Shown here in pieces: positions 16,428 to 25,082 of a stretch of DNA of 32,003 bases. The notes under the pieces were generated by a model that saw only the letters and a program-made list of their open reading frames with translations, did not search any database and was not told the DNA's origin. Position 1 is the first letter of the stretch. Every line of letters starts with the position of its first letter. The DNA is taken from assembly GCA_021463505.1 (NCBI GenBank), contig JAJTYR010000042.1, positions 1 to 32,003 on the forward strand, given 5' to 3'. The translations under genes were made by a program, and so were the position numbers. Source of the DNA: Burkholderiaceae bacterium (GTDB lineage: Bacteria; Pseudomonadota; Gammaproteobacteria; Burkholderiales; Burkholderiaceae_E).

Positions 16428-17012
16428 TCAGTCGCCCAGCAGCCGGCGCGCGCGTTCCAGCTCGAAGTCCTGCGTCGCAGCGTTCGCGGCTTTCGGCGCC
16501 TGCGCGGTGCGACTGCGCCGCTGCACCCGCCACCACAGGAGTGCGCCGCCCAGCAGCAAGGCGAACGGGCCGAGCCAGAGCAGCCAGGTGCTGCGCTTGA
16601 TCGGCGGCCGGTAGAGGACGAAGTCGCCGTAGCGTTGCACCAGCCAGGCCTTGATTTCGTCGTCGCTGCGTCCGGCGAGAATCTGATCCTCGACCTGGCG
16701 GCGCAGGTCGGCGGCGAGTTCGGCGCTGGAATCGGCCAGCGTCTGGTTCTGGCAGACCATGCAGCGCAGTTCTTCGGCCAGGCGATGGTAACGCTCGCGT
16801 TGCGCGGGCGAGGTCAGGATACCGGTGTCGGTGGGTCCGGCCGCGGCGGCGGCGGGCGGTGCGGCAGACGCCGCGGCTGGCGCTGCGGCTGGCGCTGCGG
16901 CGGAGGCTGCGGCGGATGCTGCGGCCGGCGCATCCGCCGCGCACACCGGCCACGGCAGCACCGCGCCGAGCATGGCCGCGACCAGCGATGCCTGCGCGAG
17001 TGCGGCGCGCAT
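16428..17012 (-). CDS. ccmH: Cytochrome c-type biogenesis protein CcmH (CycL)
   Basis: The 194-residue periplasm-facing thiol protein contains the LRCMVCQNQ motif (82-90, Cys84 and Cys87). CcmH keeps the apocytochrome CXXCH cysteines reduced and works with CcmF in heme attachment. It has an N-terminal signal segment (about 1-25), a single membrane helix near 143-161 (WLLWLGPFALLLGGALLWW) and a cytoplasmic tail. Residues 26-60 form an unusual alanine/proline-rich linker before the thiol domain, encoded partly by a repeated 12-mer (GCTGGCGCTGCG twice). Start and ccmG stop overlap as TGATG. It is the last gene of the operon. Confidence 0.94.
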   Translation of the reverse strand: MRAALAQASLVAAMLGAVLPWPVCAADAPAAASAAASAAAPAAAPAAASAAPPAAAAAGPTDTGILTSPAQRERYHRLAEELRCMVCQNQTLADSSAELAADLRRQVEDQILAGRSDDEIKAWLVQRYGDFVLYRPPIKRSTWLLWLGPFALLLGGALLWWRVQRRSRTAQAPKAANAATQDFELERARRLLGD

Positions 17013-17545
17013 CACGAACCGCGCAGCTGCCGCACCATCGGCAGTACCTTCGTCTGAAGCACTTCGCGCGTCACCGGGCCAACCTGCTTGAAGCGGATCA
17101 CGCCGTGCTGGTCGATCAGGAAGGTTTCGGGAGCGCCGTAGACACCGTAGTCGATCGCCACCCCGCCCTTGATGTCGCTGACCACCACCATGTACGGATT
17201 GCCCAGCTTGCGCAGCCAGGCGATCGAGTTGTCGGGCATGTCTTTCCAGGCGATGCCCACGATCGGCAACTCGCCCGATTTCGCGAGGTCGTTGAACACC
17301 GGGTGCTCGACCTGACAGGCTGCGCACCACGAACCCCAGACGTTGAGCAGCCAGATCTGTCCGCGCATCGCCTCCGGGGTCCAGGCGCGCGACAGGTCGT
17401 GCGTGATCGGCAGCGAGAACATCGGCGCCGGCTTGCCGATCAGCGGCGAGGGGATTTCGCGCGGATTGCGGTCGAGCCCCTTCATCAGGAACCAGGCGAT
17501 CGCCGTGAAGATCGCCACCGGAATGACGAAGCGCAGCGCCCTCAT
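17012..17545 (-). CDS. ccmG: Thiol:disulfide interchange protein CcmG (DsbE)
   Basis: The 177-residue membrane-anchored thioredoxin has an N-terminal helix (about 6-22) and a periplasmic domain with VWGSWCAACQVEHP (69-82; redox Cys74 and Cys77). It supplies electrons to reduce CcmH or apocytochrome c during maturation. YGVYGAPETFLIDQHG is the conserved segment containing the cis-proline region specific to this family. It lies 37 bases after ccmF and overlaps ccmH by TGATG. Confidence 0.95.
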   Translation of the reverse strand: MRALRFVIPVAIFTAIAWFLMKGLDRNPREIPSPLIGKPAPMFSLPITHDLSRAWTPEAMRGQIWLLNVWGSWCAACQVEHPVFNDLAKSGELPIVGIAWKDMPDNSIAWLRKLGNPYMVVVSDIKGGVAIDYGVYGAPETFLIDQHGVIRFKQVGPVTREVLQTKVLPMVRQLRGS

Positions 17546-17582
17546 TGCAGCACGTCCCGGCAGGCCGGACGCAAGACGCCGA

Positions 17583-19580
17583 TCACGCGGACTGCCCTGC
17601 GCGCAACGCCGGCGCCGCGCGCTCGGCCACGCGTCGGCGATAGCGGCGATCGGCCGCGGCGACGAAGCCGCCGATGGCCATCAGCACGCAGCCGAGCCAG
17701 ATCCAGTTGACGAAGGGCTTGACGTGCGCGCGCACCACCCACGCACGATCGCCGAGCGGCTCGCCCATCGACAGGTAGACGTCGCGCACCAGACTGCGGT
17801 CGATCGCGGCCTCGGTCATCGGCATCCCCGACGCGCGATAGACGCGCTTCTCCGGCGACAGGGTCGCGATCGGAGCGGCGTCGCCGGCTGCGGCGCGGCG
17901 GATCTCGAAGACGCCGCGCGTGCCGTCGTAGTTCGGCCCGCTGATCGGCGCGAGCCCGACGAAGCGAATGTCGTAGCCGCCCAGCTCGATGCGCTGGCCC
18001 ACTTCCATGCGCAGTTCGCGGCCGCTCTCGTAACTGGTGACCAGCGTGACGCCGACCACGAACACCGCGACGCCGAGGTGCGCGAAGTGCATGCCCCAGG
18101 CGCTGGCCGGATGCACGCCGATGCGGCGCAGCGACAGCCGCCCGTCGGCCCCGCGCAGCATGTCGCGGACGGCGACCGCGACGCAGGCGGCGATCCACAG
18201 TGCGAACATCAGGCCCAGGCTGGTCATCGGCCGGAAGCCGTCGACCGCCAGCGGCAGCAGCAGCGCGCCGATCACCGACATCGCGAACGCCCAGCGCAGC
18301 CGCGCGACCAGATCGGGCAGCTCGGCCTTCTTCCAGCGCGCCAGCGGCCCGATGCCCATCAGGAACAGCGCTGGCGCCATGATCGGGTAGAACACCGCAT
18401 CGAAGTAGGGCGGCCCGACCGAGATCTTGCCCAGTTCGAGCGTGTCGAGCACCAGCGGATACAGCGTGCCGAGCAGCACCGCCGCCATCGCGACCGTGAG
18501 CAGCACGTTGTTGGCGAGCAGCAGTGACTCGCGCGACACCGCAGCGAAGCCCGGGCCGTTGCCGATCGCCGGCGCGCGCCAGGCGAACAGCAGCAGCGAG
18601 CCGCCCACCACGATCGCGAGGAACGCGAGAATGAACACGCCGCGCGCGGGGTCGGTGGCGAATGCGTGCACCGAGGTGAGCACGCCCGAGCGCACGAGGA
18701 ACGTGCCCAGCAGGCTCAGGCTGAAGCCGACGATCGCCAGCAGCACCGTCCAGCTGCGGAACGTGCCACGCTTTTCCGCCACCGACAGCGAGTGCACCAG
18801 CGCGGTGGCGATCAGCCACGGCATGAACGACGCGTTCTCGACCGGGTCCCAGAACCACCAGCCACCCCAGCCGAGTTCGTAGTAGGCCCAGAACGAGCCG
18901 AGCGCAATGCCCAGCGTGAGAAAACACCACGCCACCGTGGTCCAGGGCCGCGCCCACCGTGCCCAGGCCGCATCGAAGCGCCCGCCGATCAGGCCGGCCA
19001 CCGAGAAGGCGAAGGCCACCGACAGACCGACGTAGCCCATGTAGAGCAAGGGCGGATGGAACACCATGCCCGCGTCCTGCAGCAACGGGTTCAGGTCGCG
19101 TCCGTCCGGCGGCGGCGGCACCAGCCGGTCGAACGGGTTCGAGGTGAACAGCAGGAACAGCAGGAAGCCCACGCCCACCAGTCCCATCGTCGAGAGGATG
19201 CGCGCGCGCAGCACCAGCGGCAGCGAGGTGGAGAACACCGCGACCGCGCCGGTCCAGCACGACAGGATCAACACCCACAGCAGCATCGAGCCCTCGTGCG
19301 AACCCCAGGTGGCAGCGATCCGGTAGTGCAACGGCAGGTTCAGGTTCGAGTGCGTGGCCACCAGGGCCACGCTGAAGTCGTTGCCGACGAACAGCGCGGC
19401 GAGCAGGCCGAATGCGAGGATCGCCAGCGCTGCCAGCGTCATCGCGGCCGGGCGCGCCACCGCCATCAGGCGAGCGCCGGTCGCGCCGCCCATCGCGGCG
19501 CCGGTCATCGGCAGGATGCCCAGCACCAGCGACACCGCAAGGGCCAGCGCCAGCGCGAATTGACCCAGTTCGGCGATCAT
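17583..19580 (-). CDS. ccmF: Heme lyase subunit CcmF
   Basis: At 665 residues this is full length. CcmF is the large membrane protein that, with CcmH, takes heme from CcmE and attaches it to apocytochrome c. The N-terminal TWGSHEGSMLLWV (91-103), HPPLLYMGYVG (175-185) and the tryptophan-rich heme-handling WWD segment GWGGWWFWDPVENASFMPWL (237-256) are all present, with many membrane helices throughout. A spacer of 58 bases separates it from ccmE and 37 from ccmG, the only real gaps in this operon. Confidence 0.97.
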   Translation of the reverse strand: MIAELGQFALALALAVSLVLGILPMTGAAMGGATGARLMAVARPAAMTLAALAILAFGLLAALFVGNDFSVALVATHSNLNLPLHYRIAATWGSHEGSMLLWVLILSCWTGAVAVFSTSLPLVLRARILSTMGLVGVGFLLFLLFTSNPFDRLVPPPPDGRDLNPLLQDAGMVFHPPLLYMGYVGLSVAFAFSVAGLIGGRFDAAWARWARPWTTVAWCFLTLGIALGSFWAYYELGWGGWWFWDPVENASFMPWLIATALVHSLSVAEKRGTFRSWTVLLAIVGFSLSLLGTFLVRSGVLTSVHAFATDPARGVFILAFLAIVVGGSLLLFAWRAPAIGNGPGFAAVSRESLLLANNVLLTVAMAAVLLGTLYPLVLDTLELGKISVGPPYFDAVFYPIMAPALFLMGIGPLARWKKAELPDLVARLRWAFAMSVIGALLLPLAVDGFRPMTSLGLMFALWIAACVAVAVRDMLRGADGRLSLRRIGVHPASAWGMHFAHLGVAVFVVGVTLVTSYESGRELRMEVGQRIELGGYDIRFVGLAPISGPNYDGTRGVFEIRRAAAGDAAPIATLSPEKRVYRASGMPMTEAAIDRSLVRDVYLSMGEPLGDRAWVVRAHVKPFVNWIWLGCVLMAIGGFVAAADRRYRRRVAERAAPALRAGQSA

Positions 19581-19638
19581 CGGCGCCTCCGTGACGTGTT
19601 TCGCGGCCGATGCGCCGGCCGTGCGCTGCCGCGATCGA

Positions 19639-20106
19639 TCATGGCTTCGGTGCCTGCTGGAACTGCGCCGGCGCCCCCACCGGGTGACCGGCGCGCTTCA
19701 GCGCCTCGGCGGCCTCGGGCGGCATGTAGTTCTCGTCGTGCTTGGCCAGCACTTCGCGCGCCTTGAAGGTGCCGTCGTGCTCCAGCGTGCCTTGCGCAAC
19801 CACGCCACGTCCTTCGCGGAACAGGTCGGGCAGGATGCCGGTGTAGGCGACCTGGATCGTCCTGGCGTTGTCGGTGACGCCGAAAGTGACGGTGGTGCCG
19901 TCGCCGACGCGGCTGACGCTCGCCGGTACCACCAGCCCGCCGATGCGAAACGGCTTGCCCTTCGGCGCTTCGCCGTCGGCGATCTGTGTCGGCGTGTAGA
20001 AGAAGACCAGGTTGCTGCGGAACGCGTTCAGGACCAGGGCTGCGGCCACGGCCAGCGCGCCGAGCCCGGCGACGATCCACACCATGCGCTTGTGACGCGG
20101 CTTCAT
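19639..20106 (-). CDS. ccmE: Heme chaperone CcmE
   Basis: The 155-residue protein has one N-terminal membrane anchor (about 8-28) and a periplasmic OB-fold domain. Heme is carried covalently on the histidine in [11 protein letters not shown], here His123, before delivery to Ccm[13 protein letters not shown] (53-64) and [17 protein letters not shown] (90-106) are standard family segments. The start overlaps the ccmD stop as ATGA. Confidence 0.96.
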   Translation of the reverse strand: MKPRHKRMVWIVAGLGALAVAAALVLNAFRSNLVFFYTPTQIADGEAPKGKPFRIGGLVVPASVSRVGDGTTVTFGVTDNARTIQVAYTGILPDLFREGRGVVAQGTLEHDGTFKAREVLAKHDENYMPPEAAEALKRAGHPVGAPAQFQQAPKP

Positions 20107-20294
20107 CGGTGGCTGCCTCCGGGGCGCGTGGCCGTCGCCATCGACCGTTCGGCGCGCATCGCGGTGGCGCGCCGCCAGCTCTCGCGCCGGTGACGGCGCA
20201 GCCCGGCAAGTTCGACGATCAACGCCAGCGCCAGCATGCCGTACGAGCTCCAGACGTAGAATCCGTAGCCACCCATCGCGAGCCACTCGCTCAT
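20103..20294 (-). CDS. ccmD: Heme exporter protein CcmD
   Basis: The 63-residue single-pass membrane protein begins [20 protein letters not shown] and has one helix (about 15-32) followed by a basic tail with [10 protein letters not shown]. CcmD helps the CcmABC complex release loaded CcmE. It is identified by its start motif, size and place between ccmC and ccmE, with ATGA overlaps on both sides. Confidence 0.93.
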   Translation of the reverse strand: MSEWLAMGGYGFYVWSSYGMLALALIVELAGLRRHRRESWRRATAMRAERSMATATRPGGSHR

Positions 20295-21085
20295 CGCGTC
20301 GCCGCTCCGGCCATGGTCGAAGCGCTGTTGCCGGGTCGTTCGACCTCGCCGACCCAGCCGCTGAGCGCTTCGCGTTCGACGATGATGCTGCGCACCCGGT
20401 GCAGCGCGACCGCGATCGTGTAGGCCCAGGCCGCCAGCGTCATCAGCAGCATCGCGGTGAGCATCGTGTGTGCCATCTTCGGTGCCGCCGTCATCGAGAT
20501 CGACGAACCCTGGTGCAGCGTGTTCCACCAGCGCACCGAGAAGTAGATGATCGGCACGTTGATCGCGCCCACCAGCGCGAGCAGCGCCGCGGCGCGATCG
20601 GCGCGGCGCGGGTCGTCGATCGAGGCGCGCAATGCGATGAAGCCCAGGTACAGGAACAGCAGGATCAGCGTGGACGTGAGTCGCGCGTCCCAGACCCAGT
20701 AGGCCCCCCAGGTGGGACGCCCCCAGAATGCGCCGGTCCACAGCGAGACGAAAGCGAACATCGCGCCGGTAGGCGCGAGCGCCTGCGCCATCATTGCGGA
20801 GAGCCGCGTGTTGAAGGCGAGCGACAGCGCGCACCAGAACGCCATGACCAGATACGCGAACATCGCCATCCAGGCGGCGGGCACGTGGATGAAGATGATC
20901 CGGTAGGCCTCGCCCTGCTGCCAGTCGGTGGGCGCGACAATGAAGCCGACGTACAGGCCTGCGGCGGCAAGAATCGCGGCGACAGCGCCGAACCACGGGA
21001 TCAGCCTGCCTGCCAGCGGGTAGAAGCTGGCAGGCGACGCGTACCGGAACCAGAGGCTGCCGGTGCTGGACGACGGGGTGCTCAT
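20291..21085 (-). CDS. ccmC: Heme-handling membrane protein CcmC
   Basis: The 264-residue protein has about six membrane helices. It holds heme through a WWD segment ([15 protein letters not shown], 123-137) and two flanking histidines, His67 in [10 protein letters not shown] and His191 in NTLHQGSS, and loads it onto CcmE. It overlaps ccmB at its start and ccmD at its stop, both as ATGA. The N-terminal serine/threonine-rich stretch (2-9) is not conserved. Confidence 0.96.
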   Translation of the reverse strand: MSTPSSSTGSLWFRYASPASFYPLAGRLIPWFGAVAAILAAAGLYVGFIVAPTDWQQGEAYRIIFIHVPAAWMAMFAYLVMAFWCALSLAFNTRLSAMMAQALAPTGAMFAFVSLWTGAFWGRPTWGAYWVWDARLTSTLILLFLYLGFIALRASIDDPRRADRAAALLALVGAINVPIIYFSVRWWNTLHQGSSISMTAAPKMAHTMLTAMLLMTLAAWAYTIAVALHRVRSIIVEREALSGWVGEVERPGNSASTMAGAATR

Positions 21086-21774
21086 TCGTGGGCGATTCTA
21101 ACCGCTAACGCCGTTGCAGCCGGACCCAATACCCACGCCGCGATCAAGCCTGCCCCGAGCAGCGAAAAGTGCGCTTGCGCACCGAGCCCCGCGGTGAACG
21201 ATTCGACCGCGCCAGCGCCGAAAATCAGTACCGGCACCGCGAGTGGCAGCACCAGCAGTGCCAGCAGCGATGCGCCGCCGCGCGCACCGAGCGTGAGCGC
21301 GGCGGCCACCGCGCCGAGCCAGGACAGGATTGGCGTGCCGATTGCGAGCGATGCTGCCAGCACCATGATTGCGTCGGCCGGCAGCCCGAACTGCAGCCCG
21401 GCCACCGGCGACAGCAGCACCAGCGGCACGCCGGTGGCCAGCCAGTGCGCGAGCACCTTGCCGGCGATAAGCGCCTGCAGCGGCGCGGGGGCGAGCACCA
21501 TCTGTTCGAGCGTGCCGTCGCCGTGGTCGGAGGCGAACAGCCGCGACAGGCCGAGCAGACTGGCCAGCAGCGCGGCAACCCAGGCGATGCCGGGAGCGAT
21601 CGCGTGCAGCAGGTGCGGATCGGGGCTGACCGCGAGCGGAAACAGACTCGTCACCAGCAGGAAGAACACCAGGATCACCGCGAGTTCGGCGCGCGAGCGC
21701 ATCGCCAGGCGCAGGTCGCGGCGGCACGCCCATCCGAGCGCAGCAAAGGCCCCGATGGCTGCCGGTTGCGTCAC
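21082..21774 (-). CDS. ccmB: Heme exporter membrane subunit CcmB
   Basis: The 230-residue membrane subunit of the CcmAB ABC transporter, whose ATP use releases heme-loaded CcmE from CcmCD. CRRDLRLAMRSRAELAVILVFF (about 17-38) and SRLFASDHGDGTLEQMVLAP (76-96 region) are typical. The most likely start is GTG 21774, which overlaps the ccmA stop (GTGA); no suitable ATG is near. Its stop overlaps the ccmC start. Confidence 0.94.
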   Translation of the reverse strand: MTQPAAIGAFAALGWACRRDLRLAMRSRAELAVILVFFLLVTSLFPLAVSPDPHLLHAIAPGIAWVAALLASLLGLSRLFASDHGDGTLEQMVLAPAPLQALIAGKVLAHWLATGVPLVLLSPVAGLQFGLPADAIMVLAASLAIGTPILSWLGAVAAALTLGARGGASLLALLVLPLAVPVLIFGAGAVESFTAGLGAQAHFSLLGAGLIAAWVLGPAATALAVRIAHE

Positions 21775-22418
21775 GGCCGGGCTGCGCCCAGATCGAGCAC
21801 CAGCGGCGGCTGTGCGCACGGCAACGGCTGGTGCGTGGCGACGAGTGCGAGTCCGCCGCGTTGCAGGTGCTCGTCGAGCAGGCCGGCCAGGGTGTGCAAC
21901 CCGGCCGTGTCGAGCGCCGTGCCCGGTTCGTCGAGCAGCCACAGCGGCCGGTCAGACAGCGCCAGGCGCGCCAGCGAGAGGCGGCGGCGCTGGCCGGCCG
22001 AGAGCCGGACGAACGGCAACTGCGCCTGGCGTTCGAGGCCGACGCGCGCCAGTTGTGCGTCGATGCGTGCGGGATCGACCTCGAGGCCGTCGAGGGCGGC
22101 CTGCAGCACCAGGTTTTCACGCGCCTCCAGGCTGTCCTTCCAGCCGCTCGTGTGCCCCTGGTACAGGCAGTCGGTGCGCCACCCGGGGGAATCGGGGCGA
22201 CGAACCGCCCCGCGCCACCGGATCTCGCCGTCCACCGGGCGCGCCAGCCCGGCAACGGCGCGCAGCAGCGTCGACTTGCCGCTGCCGTTGGGGCCCAGCA
22301 GCGTCACCCAGCGCGACCGCGGCACGCGCAGGTCGAGCGCGGCGAACAGCGTGCGATACCCTGCGGCGCAGGCCAGTGCGCGGATCTCGAGCCCGTCGAA
22401 GCCCGGCGGACCGCTCAA
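21771..22418 (-). CDS. ccmA: Heme exporter ATPase CcmA
   Basis: The 215-residue ABC ATPase has Walker A GPNGSGKST (42-50), signature LSAGQRRR (139-146) and Walker B LWLLDEP (159-165), with the H-loop in ATHQPL. It powers the CcmAB module of cytochrome c maturation. Position 22416-22418 reads TTG on the minus strand, so the start appears to be TTG overlapping the ccmI stop as TTGA. There is no ATG or GTG at the family N-terminus. A TTG start behind ccmI may reduce CcmA output. Confidence 0.94.
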   Translation of the reverse strand: MSGPPGFDGLEIRALACAAGYRTLFAALDLRVPRSRWVTLLGPNGSGKSTLLRAVAGLARPVDGEIRWRGAVRRPDSPGWRTDCLYQGHTSGWKDSLEARENLVLQAALDGLEVDPARIDAQLARVGLERQAQLPFVRLSAGQRRRLSLARLALSDRPLWLLDEPGTALDTAGLHTLAGLLDEHLQRGGLALVATHQPLPCAQPPLVLDLGAARP

Positions 22419-23752
22419 GGGGTGACCACGCGATCGATAACGATCGTCACGTCGCGCTGGCCGGGGGCGACGCCGGCGCGCTGCCCGTAGAGGTCGCCAG
22501 GCTGGCGCATCGCGTTGCCGCTGCGGCTCAGCCGTGCCTCGAGCACCAGCGAATCGGCCGACGCAATCCGGCGCGACGGATCCATCGCATCGGCGTCGCC
22601 GATCGAGAACGGCATCGGCAGGCGCGCGTTCGCTTCGCGCACCGCTGCGATCGGCACCGGCGGGCCGCCGGCCTGGCGGGCGATCACGTAGAGCGTGTCG
22701 CCGGGGCGCACCCGGTCGGCGAGGCTGGCGTCGATGGTCACCGTGCCGCTGACGCTGGACGCGGCCTCGGCCACGGCCGCCGGTGGTTTCTCTGTACCGC
22801 CGGCCGCCGCAGGGCTGCTGCCGGTCGAGGGCGCAGCGCCGCGATGTGCGAGTTCGGACTCGATGCGCGCCAGCACCGCGCCGATCTGTGCGGCGTCGTC
22901 GGAACCGGCCGGCAGGTTCGCATGCAGCTTCTTCAGATAGCCGCGCGCCGCTTCGAGGTTGCCGAGGCGGTACTGCGCCGCACCCATCAGTGCAATCGCC
23001 TTGGGTTCGTCGGGATTGGCGGCGAGCGCACGTCCGAGCAACTCGGTGGGCAGGCCGGAGAAATCACCCTTTGCAAGCACCGCAGCCGTCTCGGCATAGT
23101 CGGCGAGCAGCCGCGCATCGGACGGCATCCGGCGCACCGCCTGCTCGAACGCGACCAGCGCCTGCGCGTGGCGACCCTGGATCCGGCGCGCTTCGGCGAG
23201 CATCGCCCAGGCCTCGCCGTCGTCGGGGCGCTCGCGCGTGCGCTGCTCGATGCCGGCGATCAGTTGGTCGATGTCGCCGGCATCGACCGGCGGATGGCCG
23301 GCGCGCAGGTCGAGGCTCGCGAGATCGGGCGCGCCGACCCGGTGGTAGACGCTCACCGCGATCAGTGGCACGAGCAGTGCCAGTGCCAGCGCAACCAGCG
23401 TGACCGTGCGGCCCGGTGCCGCGGCGGTGCCGCGCGCAGCCATGGCGGCTGCGGAGCCCACGGCGGCCGTGGCGCCCGGGACGCTGCCGGCCGAGGCGGC
23501 AGTCGCCTCCGGAAGATCGTCGGCGACCTGCCGCAGCAGGTCGGCCTGCGCCTGCCCGGCATCGGCGTCGCTCAGGCGCCCGGCGGCGCGCTCGCGCTCG
23601 ATCTCGCTCTTGCGATCGCGAAAGACGGCGACGCGACGACGCTGGTCATCGCGCGCGTCGGCCTGCAACGGCGCGCGTGACGACAGCAGCGGCCAGACAA
23701 CGGCGGCGGTCGCCACGAGCGTGGCGGCGGCAATGGACAACCAGAGAAGCAT
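22415..23752 (-). CDS. ccmI: Cytochrome c biogenesis protein CcmI (CycH)
   Basis: The 445-residue membrane protein has two membrane helices (about 2-20 and 117-136) enclosing a charged cytoplasmic loop, then a periplasmic TPR domain (about 175-290). An Ala/Pro-rich hinge and a C-terminal domain follow (GTVTIDASLADRVRPGDTLY onwards). CcmI binds the C-terminus of apocytochrome c and presents it to CcmFH. It leads the operon here, whereas in most ccm clusters it follows ccmH or is elsewhere. No clear ribosome binding site is seen. It lies 80 bases after argE on the same strand. Confidence 0.93.
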   Translation of the reverse strand: MLLWLSIAAATLVATAAVVWPLLSSRAPLQADARDDQRRRVAVFRDRKSEIERERAAGRLSDADAGQAQADLLRQVADDLPEATAASAGSVPGATAAVGSAAAMAARGTAAAPGRTVTLVALALALLVPLIAVSVYHRVGAPDLASLDLRAGHPPVDAGDIDQLIAGIEQRTRERPDDGEAWAMLAEARRIQGRHAQALVAFEQAVRRMPSDARLLADYAETAAVLAKGDFSGLPTELLGRALAANPDEPKAIALMGAAQYRLGNLEAARGYLKKLHANLPAGSDDAAQIGAVLARIESELAHRGAAPSTGSSPAAAGGTEKPPAAVAEAASSVSGTVTIDASLADRVRPGDTLYVIARQAGGPPVPIAAVREANARLPMPFSIGDADAMDPSRRIASADSLVLEARLSRSGNAMRQPGDLYGQRAGVAPGQRDVTIVIDRVVTP

Positions 23753-23795
23753 CGGCGGGCGCCGGGCTGCGGGGCGCGGCGGCGGGATTGCGGAT

Positions 23796-23823
23796 CAGCG
23801 TGGATTGTCGCACACCCACGCTG
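23796..23823. repeat. Inverted repeat between argE and ccmI
   Basis: Perfect 8-bp arms CAGCGTGG and CCACGCTG are separated by 12 bases in the 80-base gap. On the minus strand no T-run follows, so it is not a standard terminator. It could be an mRNA hairpin or protein site before ccmI; the function is unknown. Confidence 0.45.
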
Positions 23824-23832
23824 GCGCGCCGC

Positions 23833-25008
23833 TCAGTGTCGAAGCGGCAGCTCGCCCCGTGCCAGGCGTTCGCCGAGCGCGTCGAGGAAGCGGCTGCACG
23901 CCTCGAGCTGCGCGACCTCGACGTATTCGTCGGGCTGGTGCGCGACGCCGATGTCCCCCGGACCGCAGACGATGGTCGGCACGCCGATTTCCTGCAGGAT
24001 GCCGGCCTCGGTGCCGAAGCTGACGCGGCCCGCCGACAGGTGGCCGCACAGCGGCATGATGGCCTGCGCGAGGCAGACGTTGCCGCGCTCGTCGAGTGCC
24101 GGCGTGTCGAAGATCTCCTCGAAGACGATTGCCGAATCGACCGAGATCGCGCGCATCGCCGGCAGCAGCACGTCGTCGCAATACGCGCGGATCTCGCCGA
24201 GCACGTCGGCCGAGCACGTGCCGGGCAGCGTGCGGATCTCGAGCAGGAATTCGCAGTCTTTCGCGGTGATGTTGTGCGCCGTGCCTCCTTCGATGCGCCC
24301 GACGTGCACGCTGCTGTGCGGGAACTCGAAGCCGTCGTGGCGCGCCGCCGCGTTCAGGCGCTTCTGCAGTGCATTGGCGAAGACGATGATCTCGGCCGCG
24401 GACTCGACCGCCGAGACGCCCCGGTCGCGCAGCGACGAATGCACCGAGTGACCGCGCACCTTCACGCGATAGCCGGCCGAGCCCTTGTTCGCGATGACCA
24501 CCTGCATCGACGTGGGCTCGCCGATGATGCACGCGGCGGGTCGCACGGGCGCGGCCGCCAGCTGCGACGCGAGCTGGCGCATGCCGCGCATGTCGGTTTC
24601 CTCGTTGTACGAGAGCGCGATGTGCACCGGTGCGCGCAGCGCCGCGCGCGCGAAGCGCGGCGCCGCTTCGAGGACGCAGGCGATGAAGCCCTTCATGTCG
24701 GCTGCGCCGCGCGCATGCAGCCGGCCGTCGCGGCGGGTGAGCACGAACGGGTCGGAACTCCATGCCTGCCCGGTCACCGGAACCACGTCGGAGTGACCCG
24801 AGAGCATCAGGCCGGGGCGATCGTCCGGGCCGATCGTCGCGAACAGATTGGCCTTGCCCGGTTCGCTGGCGCGCTGCACCTGGACGTGTGCACCGCACGC
24901 CTGCAGACGTCCGGCGGCCCAGTCGATCAGGGCGGCGTTCGGGCGCACACTCACGGTGTCGAAGGCGACCAGTCGCCCGAGGGTGTCGATGACGGCGGCA
25001 ATGTCCAT
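23833..25008 (-). CDS. argE: Acetylornithine deacetylase-like M20 peptidase
   Basis: The 391-residue zinc hydrolase of the ArgE/DapE/CPG2 family shows LSGHSDVVPVTGQAWSSDPF (68-87, first metal ligands), ARGAADMKGF, SYNEETDMRGM (catalytic Glu-Glu) and a dimerisation segment with GHSVHSS. ArgE removes acetate from N-acetylornithine in arginine synthesis. Many ArgE-like relatives hydrolyse other N-acyl amino acids, and no other arg gene is present, so the substrate is likely but not proven. Divergence from a D-amino-acid-dehydrogenase-like gene hints at amino-acid catabolism instead. ATG 25008 is preferred because GGAG precedes it by about 8 bases. Confidence 0.85.
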   Translation of the reverse strand: MDIAAVIDTLGRLVAFDTVSVRPNAALIDWAAGRLQACGAHVQVQRASEPGKANLFATIGPDDRPGLMLSGHSDVVPVTGQAWSSDPFVLTRRDGRLHARGAADMKGFIACVLEAAPRFARAALRAPVHIALSYNEETDMRGMRQLASQLAAAPVRPAACIIGEPTSMQVVIANKGSAGYRVKVRGHSVHSSLRDRGVSAVESAAEIIVFANALQKRLNAAARHDGFEFPHSSVHVGRIEGGTAHNITAKDCEFLLEIRTLPGTCSADVLGEIRAYCDDVLLPAMRAISVDSAIVFEEIFDTPALDERGNVCLAQAIMPLCGHLSAGRVSFGTEAGILQEIGVPTIVCGPGDIGVAHQPDEYVEVAQLEACSRFLDALGERLARGELPLRH

Positions 25009-25082
25009 GTCGGCGGCTCCGAAGGCGTTGTCGACCGAAGATACCGGAAAGCGTTCGCCGCCCGAAGTACAGTGTCGGCACA

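Noticed and set aside
20399-23680. A very long open frame on the plus strand opposite the ccm operon
   Set aside because: It is antisense to six well-supported ccm genes, its translation is Arg/Gln/His-rich low-quality sequence with no domain, and open antisense frames are expected at this GC content.
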